Notes under the pieces: generated by a model
What the model was told of the DNA's origin: nothing
Database searches by the model: none
Seen by the model: the letters and a program-made list of their open reading frames with translations, nothing else
Shown: one piece after another, positions 46,918 to 56,892 of the stretch
Layout of the letters: each line of letters begins with the position of its first letter
Numbering within the stretch: position 1 is the stretch's first letter
Source: CAJQLB01 sp905479065
GTDB taxonomy: Bacteria; Bacteroidota; Bacteroidia; Flavobacteriales; Flavobacteriaceae
Assembly (NCBI GenBank): GCA_943846735.1
Contig: OX044364.1
Location: 868,001-932,000 of the forward strand
Direction: 5' to 3'
DNA: 64,000 nt
Position numbers and translations under genes: made by a program

Positions 46918-49900
46918 ATGAAAAAATATTCTCTCATTTGTGCTCTTTGTTCTATTTTCATGCTCTCTGCACAAGAAATTTCAATGAATTTATTAGAAAA
47001 TATGGCGCCGCGTAACATTGGTCCAGGTGGTATGTCGGGACGTGTTACAAGTATTGACGCCGTTCATGCAAATCCTGATATCATGTATGTTGGAACAGCC
47101 TCAGGAGGGTTGTGGAAATCTACCTCTGGGGGCATCAAATGGGATCCTATTTTTGATAAAGAATTGACAGCTTCCATAGGCTCCATCGCTATTCAACAAT
47201 CAAACCCAAGTGTTCTTTGGGTTGGAACAGGTGAGGGAAATCCTCGGAATAGTTTAAACAGTGGATTTGGAATCTATAAATCCATGGATGCAGGTAAGAC
47301 ATGGAAGTCAATGGGATTAGAAAACACGCGACATATTCACCGTGTAATTATTCATCCAACAAATCCTAACGTTGTTTATGTAGCTGCTATAGGGTCTCCA
47401 TGGGGAGAACATTCTGATCGTGGTGTATACAAAACGACAGATGGGGGTAAGACTTGGAATAACATATTATTCAAAAATGACAAAACTGGTGCTGCCGATC
47501 TCATTATGGATCCAACAAATCCGAACAAACTTATTGCTACCATGTGGGAACATAAACGTGATCCCTGGTTTTTTAAATCTGGTGGGGAAGGCTCAGGTCT
47601 ATACATCACTTATGATGGAGGTGAAAACTGGACAAAAAAAACAAGTCAAGATGGTCTTCCAAAAGGTGAGTTAGGTCGTATAGGTGTCGCTATCGCTCCA
47701 AGTAAACCGACTGTCATATATGCCTTAATTGAGTCAGAAAAAAATGCCCTGTATCGCAGCGTGAATAGTGGTGATAGTTGGGAAAAAATAAATGATGATA
47801 TGAATCAAATTGGAAATCGTCCTTTTTATTACGGTGAAATTCATGTCGACTCAGAGAATGAAAACCGATTATTTTCTGTTTTCACATACATCAATGTTAG
47901 CGAAGATGGCGGTAACACTTTCTCCCAATTAATGCCAGCTTATGGTGTCTCCAATGGTGTACATCCCGACCACCATGCCTGGTGGATTCATCCTGAAAAC
48001 AGTCTTTTTATGATGGACGGAAACGATGGAGGAATGAACATTACCAAAGATGGCGGTAAAACCTGGAGATTTATTGGAAATATTCCAGTTGCACAGTTTT
48101 ATCACATAAACGTAGATAATGATTTTCCATATAACGTGTATGGAGGTATGCAAGATAACGGATCGTGGCGAGGTCCCGCTTATGTTTGGAGAGCACAAGG
48201 TATTCGCAATAGTTATTGGCAGGAAATTAGTTTTGGGGATGGTTTTGATGTCATTCCTGACAAAAACAATTCAAGATTTGGTTGGACGATGAGTCAACAA
48301 GGGTCAGTAAGTAGATATGATTGGGAAACTGGGAATAATTACAGTGTACAACCCACTCATCCAAATCCCGACATCACATTGAGATTTAATTGGAATGCAG
48401 CAATCAATACTGATCCTTTTGAATCAAGCACTGTTTATTTTGGTAGCCAGTTCGTTCATAAATCATTAGACAAAGGAGAAACTTGGAGTATCATATCGCC
48501 AGATTTAACAACAAATAATCCTGAGAAACAAAAGCAAAGTGAAAGTGGTGGTTTAACGATGGATGCAACAGGCGCAGAAAATCATACAACCATACTTGTC
48601 ATTGAACCATCTCCAATTGAAAAAAATATGATATGGGTTGGAACAGATGATGGTCGCGTACACACAACGCAAGATGGTGGTCAAACCTGGTTGGATGTCT
48701 CGAAAAACTTAAAAGGATTACCTGAGGGAAGTTGGATACCACAAATAAAAGCTTCAAACAAAAATAAAGGAGAAGCACTTCTCATTGCAAATGATTACAG
48801 ACGTTTTAATTACACACCTTATGCATACCGAACTAAAAATTATGGTAAATCATGGACTAGAATAGTTGATGAAAAAGACGTACAAAGCTATACTTTGTCA
48901 ATTATTGAAGACATCGAAGAGCCAAATCTAATGTTTTTAGGTACTGATGACGGATTGTACCTTTCTATCGATGCCGGTGAAAATTGGAAAAAATGGACTC
49001 AAGGCTTTCCTACCGTATCGGTAAAAGACATGGTGATTCATCCAAGAGAAAATGATTTAATCATAGGGACGTTTGGTCGTGCTGCCTGGATTTTAGATGA
49101 TATTCGCCCGCTCAGAGCCATTGCTAATTCCAGTACTATTCTCAATAAAAAATTACATCTATTTGATCCCCCAACCGCTTATTTAGCGGCTTATCAACAA
49201 GCCACTGGAAGTCGCTTTGGAGCAGATGCTATGTTTAACGGAACCAACAGAAAAAGAGGGGCACAACTTTCCTATTTTATAAACACCAAAAGTAAGAGTG
49301 CAAAAGCTTCAGTAAATGAAAAGGGAGTAAACAAAATTGAATGGGACTCTATTTATATGGATATTTTTCTTGATAAAACATTGATTAGGAGTTTGAAGAA
49401 AAAGAGTCCAAAAAAGACAGGTGTTTATAAGTGGATTTGGGGAATGAACGAAAAAGGAGTCGATAGACCATCAAGAAAATTAAGATCAAGTCGTATCGAA
49501 CCCATAGGAATCACCGTAAAACCTGGAGTCTATAAAGTTGTGATGCGTTATGGAAATCAACATTCTGAAACATCAATTACCGTAAATGATGATCCGAGAA
49601 TAAAACGGGAATTAGATAATGTCACAGAAGTTTTTGAGACCTTAAAATCGTTAGAAAACTTACAACAGCTTGCTGCAGATGCCGTAAAGCAATTAGTTGA
49701 AAGTCAAACTACTGCAAAAAAGTATTCAAAAGTACTAGCTCAATTAGATGAACCAAAAAACAAAATACATATTGAAACTTCCAAAAATATAAGTGACAAA
49801 ATAGAGCAGCTCATTGCATTATATCTTGGAACAGTAGATGAGCGTCAAGGTATTACGAGAAATCCAGAAATGACTGTGATGCGTAGACTTGGTAAAGCAA

Positions 49901-50097
49901 GACGTTATGTAGGCTCAAGACAAAATGGCATTACATCAACAGAAATAACGCTGATAAATCATGCAGAAAACGATTTAAAAAGTGCCTTAGAGAAAACAAA
50001 TGCGTTTTTTCAAAAAGAATGGACACCATATAAAAAAGACATTGAAGGTCTTAACATGACTTTCTTTAAAAACACCGAGGTTATTAAAATGAATTAA
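46918..50097 (+). CDS. exported sortilin/VPS10-like BNR-repeat protein (copy 1)
   Basis: 1059 residues with a signal peptide (KYSLICALCSIFMLSAQ). About residues 30-740 carry BNR/Asp-box repeats (STSGGIKWD; DAGKTWKSM; DGGKTWNNI; DGGENWTKK; DGGKTWRFI; DGGQTWLDV; DAGENWKKW) forming a ten-bladed-type propeller as in VPS10/sortilin. The C-terminal part (about 790-1059) is alpha/beta with a coiled-coil-like stretch. Often titled 'glycosyl hydrolase', but no catalytic residues were recognised, so hydrolase activity is doubtful. It shares its layout with the gene at 53483 and stands divergent from the VWA operon. Flavobacterial versions tend to lie beside peptidases. Confidence 0.82.
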   Translation: MKKYSLICALCSIFMLSAQEISMNLLENMAPRNIGPGGMSGRVTSIDAVHANPDIMYVGTASGGLWKSTSGGIKWDPIFDKELTASIGSIAIQQSNPSVLWVGTGEGNPRNSLNSGFGIYKSMDAGKTWKSMGLENTRHIHRVIIHPTNPNVVYVAAIGSPWGEHSDRGVYKTTDGGKTWNNILFKNDKTGAADLIMDPTNPNKLIATMWEHKRDPWFFKSGGEGSGLYITYDGGENWTKKTSQDGLPKGELGRIGVAIAPSKPTVIYALIESEKNALYRSVNSGDSWEKINDDMNQIGNRPFYYGEIHVDSENENRLFSVFTYINVSEDGGNTFSQLMPAYGVSNGVHPDHHAWWIHPENSLFMMDGNDGGMNITKDGGKTWRFIGNIPVAQFYHINVDNDFPYNVYGGMQDNGSWRGPAYVWRAQGIRNSYWQEISFGDGFDVIPDKNNSRFGWTMSQQGSVSRYDWETGNNYSVQPTHPNPDITLRFNWNAAINTDPFESSTVYFGSQFVHKSLDKGETWSIISPDLTTNNPEKQKQSESGGLTMDATGAENHTTILVIEPSPIEKNMIWVGTDDGRVHTTQDGGQTWLDVSKNLKGLPEGSWIPQIKASNKNKGEALLIANDYRRFNYTPYAYRTKNYGKSWTRIVDEKDVQSYTLSIIEDIEEPNLMFLGTDDGLYLSIDAGENWKKWTQGFPTVSVKDMVIHPRENDLIIGTFGRAAWILDDIRPLRAIANSSTILNKKLHLFDPPTAYLAAYQQATGSRFGADAMFNGTNRKRGAQLSYFINTKSKSAKASVNEKGVNKIEWDSIYMDIFLDKTLIRSLKKKSPKKTGVYKWIWGMNEKGVDRPSRKLRSSRIEPIGITVKPGVYKVVMRYGNQHSETSITVNDDPRIKRELDNVTEVFETLKSLENLQQLAADAVKQLVESQTTAKKYSKVLAQLDEPKNKIHIETSKNISDKIEQLIALYLGTVDERQGITRNPEMTVMRRLGKARRYVGSRQNGITSTEITLINHAENDLKSALEKTNAFFQKEWTPYKKDIEGLNMTFFKNTEVIKMN

Positions 50098-50141
50098 CTA
50101 TAACAGTTAAAAGGAAAAAGTCTTAGAGAACATGACTAATT

Positions 50142-50819
50142 TTATTCAACATGCTTGAGTCCTGATGGGTCTTCTATTTTTATTTGCTTCCCTATGGTAG
50201 AAATCAGACCTTCCTTTTTAAATTGAGATAAAACTCGAATGGCAGACTCTGTAGCTGTCCCAACTAAACTTGCTAAGTCTTCTCTTGATAGAATGATACT
50301 AAGTGTCCCATCTTGATTAACTCCGTAATTACTGTGAATATTTGTCAATACTTCAGCCATTCTTTTTCGAACTGTTTTTTGAGCCATGTTTACGATAATA
50401 TCATCAGCCTCACGCAAATCAAGTGCCATATTTTGAAGAACGTCATAAGTGAATGCTGGATTCTTTTTCAAATCGTTTATAATTTCTGCTTTTGGAATAA
50501 AACAAACCTCCATATCATTTAAAGCAACTGCCTGAAGATTTGAACGCTCATCTGACACCAATGAATGCTGACCGAGTAAATCTCCTTTTATCACCAACTT
50601 CACGATTTGGTCCTTGCCATTTGCACTTAGCTTGGATAATTTACAAATACCATCCTTAACACAAAAAACTCCATTAAGCATATCCCCTTCATTGAATATT
50701 ATTTCACCTCTCTTTATTATTTTAGTTGTTTTACAACCAGAAATTCTTAAAAGTTCATCTTTCGTTAAAGATTTTAAAGAATTAAACTGTCGGATGATAC
50801 ATTGTTCACACTTCACCAT
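50142..50819 (-). CDS. Crp/Fnr family transcription regulator
   Basis: 225 residues. The cyclic-nucleotide-type beta barrel (about 20-125; IIKRGEIIFNEGDMLNGVFCVKDGICKLSK ... DLLGQHSLVSDE) leads by a long helix to a Crp-type HTH (about 160-215; LSREDLASLVGTATESAIRVLSQFKKEGLI). The N-terminus has CEQC (Cys4, Cys7), plus Cys29 and two Cys in the barrel. FNR binds a [4Fe-4S] cluster with four Cys including a CxxC, so redox sensing is possible, but Cys spacing differs from E. coli FNR and the cluster is not proven. It is divergent from the SOD gene, with about 190 bases between. Confidence 0.88.
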   Translation of the reverse strand: MVKCEQCIIRQFNSLKSLTKDELLRISGCKTTKIIKRGEIIFNEGDMLNGVFCVKDGICKLSKLSANGKDQIVKLVIKGDLLGQHSLVSDERSNLQAVALNDMEVCFIPKAEIINDLKKNPAFTYDVLQNMALDLREADDIIVNMAQKTVRKRMAEVLTNIHSNYGVNQDGTLSIILSREDLASLVGTATESAIRVLSQFKKEGLISTIGKQIKIEDPSGLKHVE

Positions 50820-51012
50820 AGGTTACAAGTAAACAATTTAATTAAAAGATAATCACTATCAAATTATAATTTTCGATTATCGGTGATTTTTGTGATAAAT
50901 ATAACTGAGCATATATATGGACGCAACCTTTTATGTATACTGGAGCAAAAGAAATTTGTAATTTGACTATTATTCATTTAACTTTCCCATTCAATACTAA
51001 ACTTAAAAAACC

Positions 51013-51612
51013 ATGAAAAGATTGCAATTTTCACTACTCCTTTTAGCATTTTCAATTACCCTAATAAATTGTAAAAATGAAACTAAAGAACAAGAAGCTA
51101 ATGAAACTGAGAAGACGCCTGTATCTTCAGATTCTATGAAAAATAATGACATGACGGTAATTGATAGTCTCAGTGTTTTATTAGACTCCAAAAGCAAAAG
51201 TACTGCCAAAGGAAATGTTGTTTTTAGACAACGTTCTAACACCGTTTCCATGACTGCTGTTTTTACTGGATTAGAGGAAGGTATGCATGCCGTTCATCTG
51301 CATGAAAAAAGTGATTGTTCATCAGATGATGGTTCATCGGCAGGTGGACACTGGAATCCAATGGCATTACCACACGGTAAGTGGGGAGATGAAAATGGAT
51401 ATCACAAAGGTGACATTGGTAACTTTTCAGCAGATTCAAATGGTATTGGTACAGTGACATTTTTGACCAAAGAATGGTGTATTGGTTGCGGAGATGACTC
51501 GAAAGACATTATTGGCAAATCAATTATTGTACATCAAGGAACTGACGACTTTAAATCCCAACCATCAGGAGCAGCGGGAAGTCGTATAAGTTGCGGAGGA
51601 ATCATTCAATAA
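51013..51612 (+). CDS. sodC: Cu/Zn superoxide dismutase lipoprotein
   Basis: 199 residues with a signal and lipobox INC (Cys20), so it should sit in the envelope. All metal ligands can be found: His95, His97 and His174 with His113 for copper/bridge; His121, His131 and Asp134 for zinc. Cys102 and Cys194 can form the structural disulfide (DC ... ISCGG). An additional WCIGCG pair (about 156/159) is unusual. It converts superoxide arriving at the envelope to peroxide. An upstream region of 190 bases shared with a Crp/Fnr gene may carry their common control. Confidence 0.92.
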   Translation: MKRLQFSLLLLAFSITLINCKNETKEQEANETEKTPVSSDSMKNNDMTVIDSLSVLLDSKSKSTAKGNVVFRQRSNTVSMTAVFTGLEEGMHAVHLHEKSDCSSDDGSSAGGHWNPMALPHGKWGDENGYHKGDIGNFSADSNGIGTVTFLTKEWCIGCGDDSKDIIGKSIIVHQGTDDFKSQPSGAAGSRISCGGIIQ

Positions 51613-51725
51613 ATTGAGATCAACACCCGTTAAGTTTTATGAATTACTGTCTCATGGTTGATATGGATAGTAAGATGTCACTCATTTGCAATAATGTATT
51701 TTATATTTTTTAATAAAAATAATAT

Positions 51726-52898
51726 ATGAATCCTTCAGCTCGCGGTTGGATTGCAAAACTGTTGAACATATTATCAGACGATCAAGAACTTCTGAATCAA
51801 TCAGAGCAATCATTCTATGAAAATTTAAGAACCACTGGTTTTATCTATGGTAATAACAAAAATACGGTGGCTAATTTCATTGATTCTAAACAATTATCTG
51901 ATGATGAAATATGTAAAATAAACTTATTTTTATCACTTTACTTTACCCATAATATTTCGAACAGTAACATTCCTTTTTTAGAGAGTATTATTACTTTCTA
52001 TAAAAATATTAATGTTTACAAATTCTCCTTTTTTAATTTCATCTTCAATAGCAAAGAAGACTATAGCTTATTAGAAAAAATATTACATAAACGAATTCAA
52101 ATAGATGATAATATTTTAATAAAAAATTTTAATTATTTTGTCATAAATGCTCTTCTTTATGTAGACATACTGGCCTATAAAGAATTTCTTTTGCACAATT
52201 CCATTTCCTTGAGCTACATCCAAAATTTAGAAGCATCTATTGAGAAAAATGTGCTAGAGGTACTCAATTCAAAAATAAATAAAACAACTTATGACCAAAG
52301 CCTCATAACGCTTTTAAAGTTATCCATGCGATTTCAAAACAACGCTCACATAAGTCAAAAAGAGGCTGTTAAAAACATAGTGACTTTAAATGAAAAATGG
52401 TATTTGTTTGATATTGCTTGTATGGCCACATGGAGTGATAGAGTCATTGATAAAAAAGAACGTCATTTTTTAGTTGATTTAGGAAGTAAACTGTGTCTCC
52501 CTAAAACCACCATTAAACGTTCAATAAACTCAGTTAACACCTTTTACAGTATCAACAAAAATAATATTGATCTACTAAGTTCTAGAAATATTGTAGAAAA
52601 TTTTTATACCAATTCAAGTAAATTGGTGAATAAATTAGTGTCACGAAATAAAACAAGACTTCAAAAAGAGTTTCGACAGAGTAAAGAACTGATGATACTT
52701 ATCAGTCAATCTACAGTGAGAGATTTAACCCGTGATGAAACTAAGCGTTTACAAGAACAACTTCTTGATATTATTAAAACAATACCGAGCTTAGCAATCT
52801 TTTTGTTACCCGGAGGCGCCTTATTACTTCCTTTGTTTATAAAAATCATTCCAAAACTTTTACCCTCGGCGTTTGATGATAATCGTATAGAAAACTAA
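51726..52898 (+). CDS. LETM1-related protein
   Basis: 390 residues with no signal peptide. The bulk (about 1-300) is helical, low in conserved motifs, with MNPSARGWIAKLL and MATWSDRVIDKKERHFLVDLGSKL (an acidic TerB-like stretch). The final 45 residues contain IPSLAIFLLPGGALLLPLFIKIIPKLLPSAF, which is the proline-rich membrane/helix signature of LETM1 proteins (mitochondrial inner-membrane ion homeostasis factors). Flavobacterial proteins of this layout have been called LETM1-related biofilm-associated proteins. It lies just before a GNAT gene on the same strand (6 bases). Function in bacteria is unknown. Confidence 0.8.
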   Translation: MNPSARGWIAKLLNILSDDQELLNQSEQSFYENLRTTGFIYGNNKNTVANFIDSKQLSDDEICKINLFLSLYFTHNISNSNIPFLESIITFYKNINVYKFSFFNFIFNSKEDYSLLEKILHKRIQIDDNILIKNFNYFVINALLYVDILAYKEFLLHNSISLSYIQNLEASIEKNVLEVLNSKINKTTYDQSLITLLKLSMRFQNNAHISQKEAVKNIVTLNEKWYLFDIACMATWSDRVIDKKERHFLVDLGSKLCLPKTTIKRSINSVNTFYSINKNNIDLLSSRNIVENFYTNSSKLVNKLVSRNKTRLQKEFRQSKELMILISQSTVRDLTRDETKRLQEQLLDIIKTIPSLAIFLLPGGALLLPLFIKIIPKLLPSAFDDNRIEN

Positions 52899-52904
52899 TA
52901 ATTG

Positions 52905-53405
52905 ATGATAGAAATAAAAAAAATATTACATCAAACTAATATTCTCGAAGTTTCCAAACTAGCAACATCCATTTGGAGTGAACATTACATTCCAATTATT
53001 GGAGCCAATCAAGTTACCTACATGCTTGATAAATTTCAGTCAGAAGAAGCAATTGATGAACAAATATCTAAAAAACATTTCCACTATTATGGAATATATT
53101 TTGCCACCTTATTAATTGGATATTTTTCTATACGACAAGAACATTCTCAATTATTTTTAAGTAAAGTTTACATCCTAAAAGACTTTAGAGGAAAAGGATA
53201 TGGAAAAATTACGATTGACTTTATTGTTTCATTTGCATTTCAAGCAAATTGCGAAACTATTTACTTAACGGTTAATAAAAATAATATTCATTCTATTAGG
53301 TTTTATGAGTTATCAGGATTTAAAAAATCTGAATCGCTCGTAATTGACATCGGAAATGGATATATCATGGATGATTTTAAAATGGTTAGATGTTTATTAA
53401 ATTAA
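52905..53405 (+). CDS. GNAT family N-acetyltransferase
   Basis: 166 residues from the ATG at 52905 (a TTG three bases earlier is the only other option). Acetyl-CoA motif A is KVYILKDFRGKGYGKITIDFI with the RGKGYGK loop, followed by NKNNIHSIRFYELSGFKKSE, the usual closing block. The substrate is unknown. It starts 6 bases after the LETM1-related gene, so the two are co-transcribed. Confidence 0.88.
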   Translation: MIEIKKILHQTNILEVSKLATSIWSEHYIPIIGANQVTYMLDKFQSEEAIDEQISKKHFHYYGIYFATLLIGYFSIRQEHSQLFLSKVYILKDFRGKGYGKITIDFIVSFAFQANCETIYLTVNKNNIHSIRFYELSGFKKSESLVIDIGNGYIMDDFKMVRCLLN

Positions 53406-53482
53406 CACAGCCTACCTCCCATTTAAACAAATATTTTGGTATTTTTAGTTCAAAGTAATATCTCTAAGTAACATTATCTATC

Positions 53483-56400
53483 ATGCACTACAATTTGAAA
53501 TCTATTTGTTTAACGTTATTAATCGCTAGTTTTAATGTCATAATTAGTCAAGTCACTCTCGAAGAATCTTCTATACCTACAGATTTTTACCAACAACTAG
53601 AGTGGCGAAATATAGGTCCTTATCGTGGTGGTCGTTCTCTTGGAGCAGCAGGAAGTCCTGGAAGAACAAATGAGTATTATTTTGGAGCAACAGGTGGCGG
53701 TCTTTGGAAAACTGTTGACGGTGGTACTGAATGGTTTCCCGTGACTGATGGCCAAATTACAAGTTCATCTGTTGGAGCTGTTGCAGTTGCTGAAACGAAC
53801 CCTGACATTGTTTACATCGGAATGGGAGAAGTTCAATTGAGAGGTAGTATCACTCAAGGCGATGGTGTATACAAAACAGTTGATGGCGGAAAAACTTGGC
53901 GCCATTTAGGATTAGAGGAAACACAAGCAATTGCTCGAATTCGAGTACATCCTACCAACCCTGACATCGTCTATGTTGCCGCATTGGGTCATCCTTACGG
54001 GGATAATTCTGAGCGTGGTGTCTTCAAAAGTACAGATGGTGGAAATACTTGGGAAAAAACTCTTTTTGTAAGTGAAAAAGCCGGTGCTGTAGATTTAATT
54101 ATTGACCGTAATAATCCAAAAGTTTTGTATGCAAGTACTTGGCAAGTACAACGGAAAGCATGGAAAATGTGGGGAGGAGGACCAGATTGTAAACTTTGGA
54201 AAAGTGTGGATGGTGGTGGTACATGGGCCAATTTAACAGGCAATGCAGGTATGCCAAAAGGACCGATAGGTAAAATTGGAGTTACCGTTTCACCTGCTGA
54301 CTCTAATAGAGTTTGGGCTATCATTGAAGCCAACGAGGGCGGTGTATTCCGTTCTGATGATGCTGGTAAAACATGGATACGTACCAATGATGAACGTAAA
54401 TTGAGACAACGAGCATTTTATTATTCTCGAATTTATGCAGACCCACTAGATAAAAACATTGTTTATGGTTTAAATACAGGGCTATACAAGTCCTTGGACG
54501 GTGGTAGAACTTTTGATATCACGATAAAAGTACCCCATGGAGATAACCATGATTTATGGATTGACCCTAACAATCCAAAACGTATGATAAATGCGAATGA
54601 TGGAGGAGGAAATATCACTATTAATGGAGGTGAAAGTTGGACAGAACAAGATTATGTGACCACTCAATTGTACCATGTCATGACAACTTCAGATATACCG
54701 TATCATGTTGCTGGTGCACAACAAGATAATAGTACTGTTGCTGTTCCAAGTGATGGATGGGGTCATAAACAAGGAAGAGGACCTAACCATGGTTGGTATT
54801 ATTCTGTTGGTGGTGGTGAGAGTGGTTGGATTACACAACACCCCAGTAAGCCTGATGTTTTCTATGCTGGTAGCCAAGGTGCTCTCCTAACACGTTACAA
54901 TCGAAATACTGGACAAATTAGAGATATTCAAGTTTATCCTCGCTTTTTTTCAGGAGAACCAGCGAGTGCCCTTCCTGAGCGCTGGCAATGGACATTTCCA
55001 ATTATGTTTGCCCCACAAGACGATAATGTCATGTACACCTGTTCTCAACATGTGTGGAAAACACGCAATGACGGTCAAACTTGGGAGCGAATTAGTCCTG
55101 ATTTAACCTATGCTGACCCATCAACATTAGGAAAAACTGGAGGGGTAATCACCATGGACATGAATGGCCCTGAAATTTACGCTACTGTTTTTGCTCTTGC
55201 ACCGTCAAATCATGATATCAAAACAATATGGGCAGGATCAGATGATGGAAAAATGCACATTACTCGAAACGGTGGAGAAACCTGGGAAGATATTACTCCA
55301 AAAGAACTACCAAAATTTTCTAGAATTAGTATTATTGACGAATCTCGACACAAACCAGGTACTTTATACCTCGCAGCAAACCGCTATCAAGTTGATGACA
55401 GAGCTCCGTATGTTTTTAAAACTCATGACTACGGAAAAACATGGACAAAAATCATTAATGGTATTGCTGAAGGGCATTTTGCACGAGCCATAAGAGAAGA
55501 TCCTGTTCGACCAGGTTTATTGTTTTTAGCTACAGAACACGGGGTTTATTTCTCAATTAATGATGGTCAAAAATGGCAAAAAATTCAGTTGAATCTACCT
55601 GATACTCCTGTAAGAGACTTGGTGATTAAAGATAATGATATTGTAATCGGAACACATGGACGTGGATTTTGGATTCTTGATGATATTCAACCGATACGTC
55701 AATATCAGCAATCTATATCCAATAAATCTGTTTTTCTTTTTGAGCCAGCAGATGCTATACGAGGTGTTTATGATGCAAAAATTCAATATTATTTAGAAAA
55801 AGAATTTGATAAGGTCACATTTGAAATATTAGATAGAAACAACCGTATAATATCAACTCACATCGGAGATAAACCTGAGTACCAACCCGACCCTAATGTT
55901 CCTTGGTGGCGACGAGGCGGCTCATCAAAACCGACTACTGCTAAAGGCTTAAATAATTTCACATGGGATTTACGTTATCCAGGTGCAACCACCTTCGATG
56001 GCATGATTATTTGGAGTGCTCAACCTAAACGAGGGCCAAAAGCTCCGCCGGGTAATTATAAAGTAAAAATGACTGCCGGTGATTATACACAAACTTATGA
56101 TTTTGATATTCATATTAACCCAAATTTAGAAGACATCACCGAAGCTGATTTGCAAGAACAATTTACTTTAGCATCAAAAATAATGAATAAAACAAGCGAT
56201 GCCAACCAAGCTGTCATAACAATCAGACTCATAAAGTCTCAAATTAAAAAAGCTGATTACGTTTCTACCTCAGCTTACAAAAAAACGATTATACCTTTTG
56301 TTGAAAAAATTTCAACTATAGAAGAAACCCTTTACCAAGTTAAAAATCAGTCAGGACAAGATCCATTAAATTTTCCTATAAAATTAAATAATAGACTTGC

Positions 56401-56575
56401 GTCCTTAAGACGAAGCGTAGAAAACGGCGATGCAAAACCAACCGATGGTGCCTATGAGGTATTTGAAGAGCTATCCATTGAACTGGATAAAAATCTTGGT
56501 CAATTAAAAAATCTCTTGGAAACAGAGGTTCCAACAATAAATAAGCTCTTAAAAAAACCATTAGAATTCAAATAA
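53483..56575 (+). CDS. exported sortilin/VPS10-like BNR-repeat protein (copy 2)
   Basis: 1030 residues with a signal peptide (ICLTLLIASFNVIISQ). It begins QLEWRNIGPYRGGRSLGAAG, close to the MAPRNIGPGGMSGRVT opening of the copy at 46918, and has the same run of Asp boxes (DGGTEWFPV; DGGKTWRHL; DGGNTWEKT; DGGGTWANL; DAGKTWIRT; NGGETWEDI; DYGKTWTKI) and a C-terminal alpha/beta part from about 755. An Arg/Trp-rich spot, PWWRRGGSSKPTTA, precedes a FTWDLRYPGA block. No hydrolase site was seen. Roles suggested for the family are surface binding or proteolysis support; I cannot choose. Confidence 0.82.
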   Translation: MHYNLKSICLTLLIASFNVIISQVTLEESSIPTDFYQQLEWRNIGPYRGGRSLGAAGSPGRTNEYYFGATGGGLWKTVDGGTEWFPVTDGQITSSSVGAVAVAETNPDIVYIGMGEVQLRGSITQGDGVYKTVDGGKTWRHLGLEETQAIARIRVHPTNPDIVYVAALGHPYGDNSERGVFKSTDGGNTWEKTLFVSEKAGAVDLIIDRNNPKVLYASTWQVQRKAWKMWGGGPDCKLWKSVDGGGTWANLTGNAGMPKGPIGKIGVTVSPADSNRVWAIIEANEGGVFRSDDAGKTWIRTNDERKLRQRAFYYSRIYADPLDKNIVYGLNTGLYKSLDGGRTFDITIKVPHGDNHDLWIDPNNPKRMINANDGGGNITINGGESWTEQDYVTTQLYHVMTTSDIPYHVAGAQQDNSTVAVPSDGWGHKQGRGPNHGWYYSVGGGESGWITQHPSKPDVFYAGSQGALLTRYNRNTGQIRDIQVYPRFFSGEPASALPERWQWTFPIMFAPQDDNVMYTCSQHVWKTRNDGQTWERISPDLTYADPSTLGKTGGVITMDMNGPEIYATVFALAPSNHDIKTIWAGSDDGKMHITRNGGETWEDITPKELPKFSRISIIDESRHKPGTLYLAANRYQVDDRAPYVFKTHDYGKTWTKIINGIAEGHFARAIREDPVRPGLLFLATEHGVYFSINDGQKWQKIQLNLPDTPVRDLVIKDNDIVIGTHGRGFWILDDIQPIRQYQQSISNKSVFLFEPADAIRGVYDAKIQYYLEKEFDKVTFEILDRNNRIISTHIGDKPEYQPDPNVPWWRRGGSSKPTTAKGLNNFTWDLRYPGATTFDGMIIWSAQPKRGPKAPPGNYKVKMTAGDYTQTYDFDIHINPNLEDITEADLQEQFTLASKIMNKTSDANQAVITIRLIKSQIKKADYVSTSAYKKTIIPFVEKISTIEETLYQVKNQSGQDPLNFPIKLNNRLASLRRSVENGDAKPTDGAYEVFEELSIELDKNLGQLKNLLETEVPTINKLLKKPLEFK

Positions 56576-56892
56576 CACTTATTGTTTAAATATAAAAGTA
56601 TCTAAAAATACGGTCATTGATTAACAAGTGTATCCCTCTTAAATATCATTTGGCATCCATTTATACGGTAAAAATGAGTAATGACACCTACTCCGCAAAA
56701 AGGTTCAAAATAGTAGCAAGGGTGAAATTATAAAATACCGTAACTTAATCCAACCTACAATAAATTAGATACAGTCCTCCCATTTTATTTCCGAATGTAT
56801 GATATGTTATCATGTCTATATTATTTATATTATTAATTGCATTTAACAATAAATGACATATATTTGAATTATAACCTTAAAAACAACAACCA
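56576..56892. other. 317-base intergenic region with promoter and small inverted repeat
   Basis: It holds the promoter of the following gene (see the next entry) and the perfect inverted repeat ATGATA-TGT-TATCAT at 56799-56813, which could be a regulator site. No protein-coding ORF or RNA family was recognised in the rest. Confidence 0.5.
56837..56866 (+). promoter_or_regulatory. Bacteroidota-type promoter of the secreted 246-residue protein gene
   Basis: TTG (56837-56839), exactly 19 bases, then TATATTTG (56859-56866), a perfect match to TTG-N19-TAnnTTTG. The ATG follows 26 bases downstream at 56893. Confidence 0.72.

Noticed and set aside
46918..50097. Calling the BNR-repeat proteins glycosyl hydrolases
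   Set aside because: Only Asp-box propeller repeats are seen; no sialidase or GH74 catalytic acids could be placed.
56799..56813. FNR-type box in ATGATATGTTATCAT
   Set aside because: The half-site spacing is five bases, not the four of TTGAT-N4-ATCAA; kept only as a generic inverted repeat.
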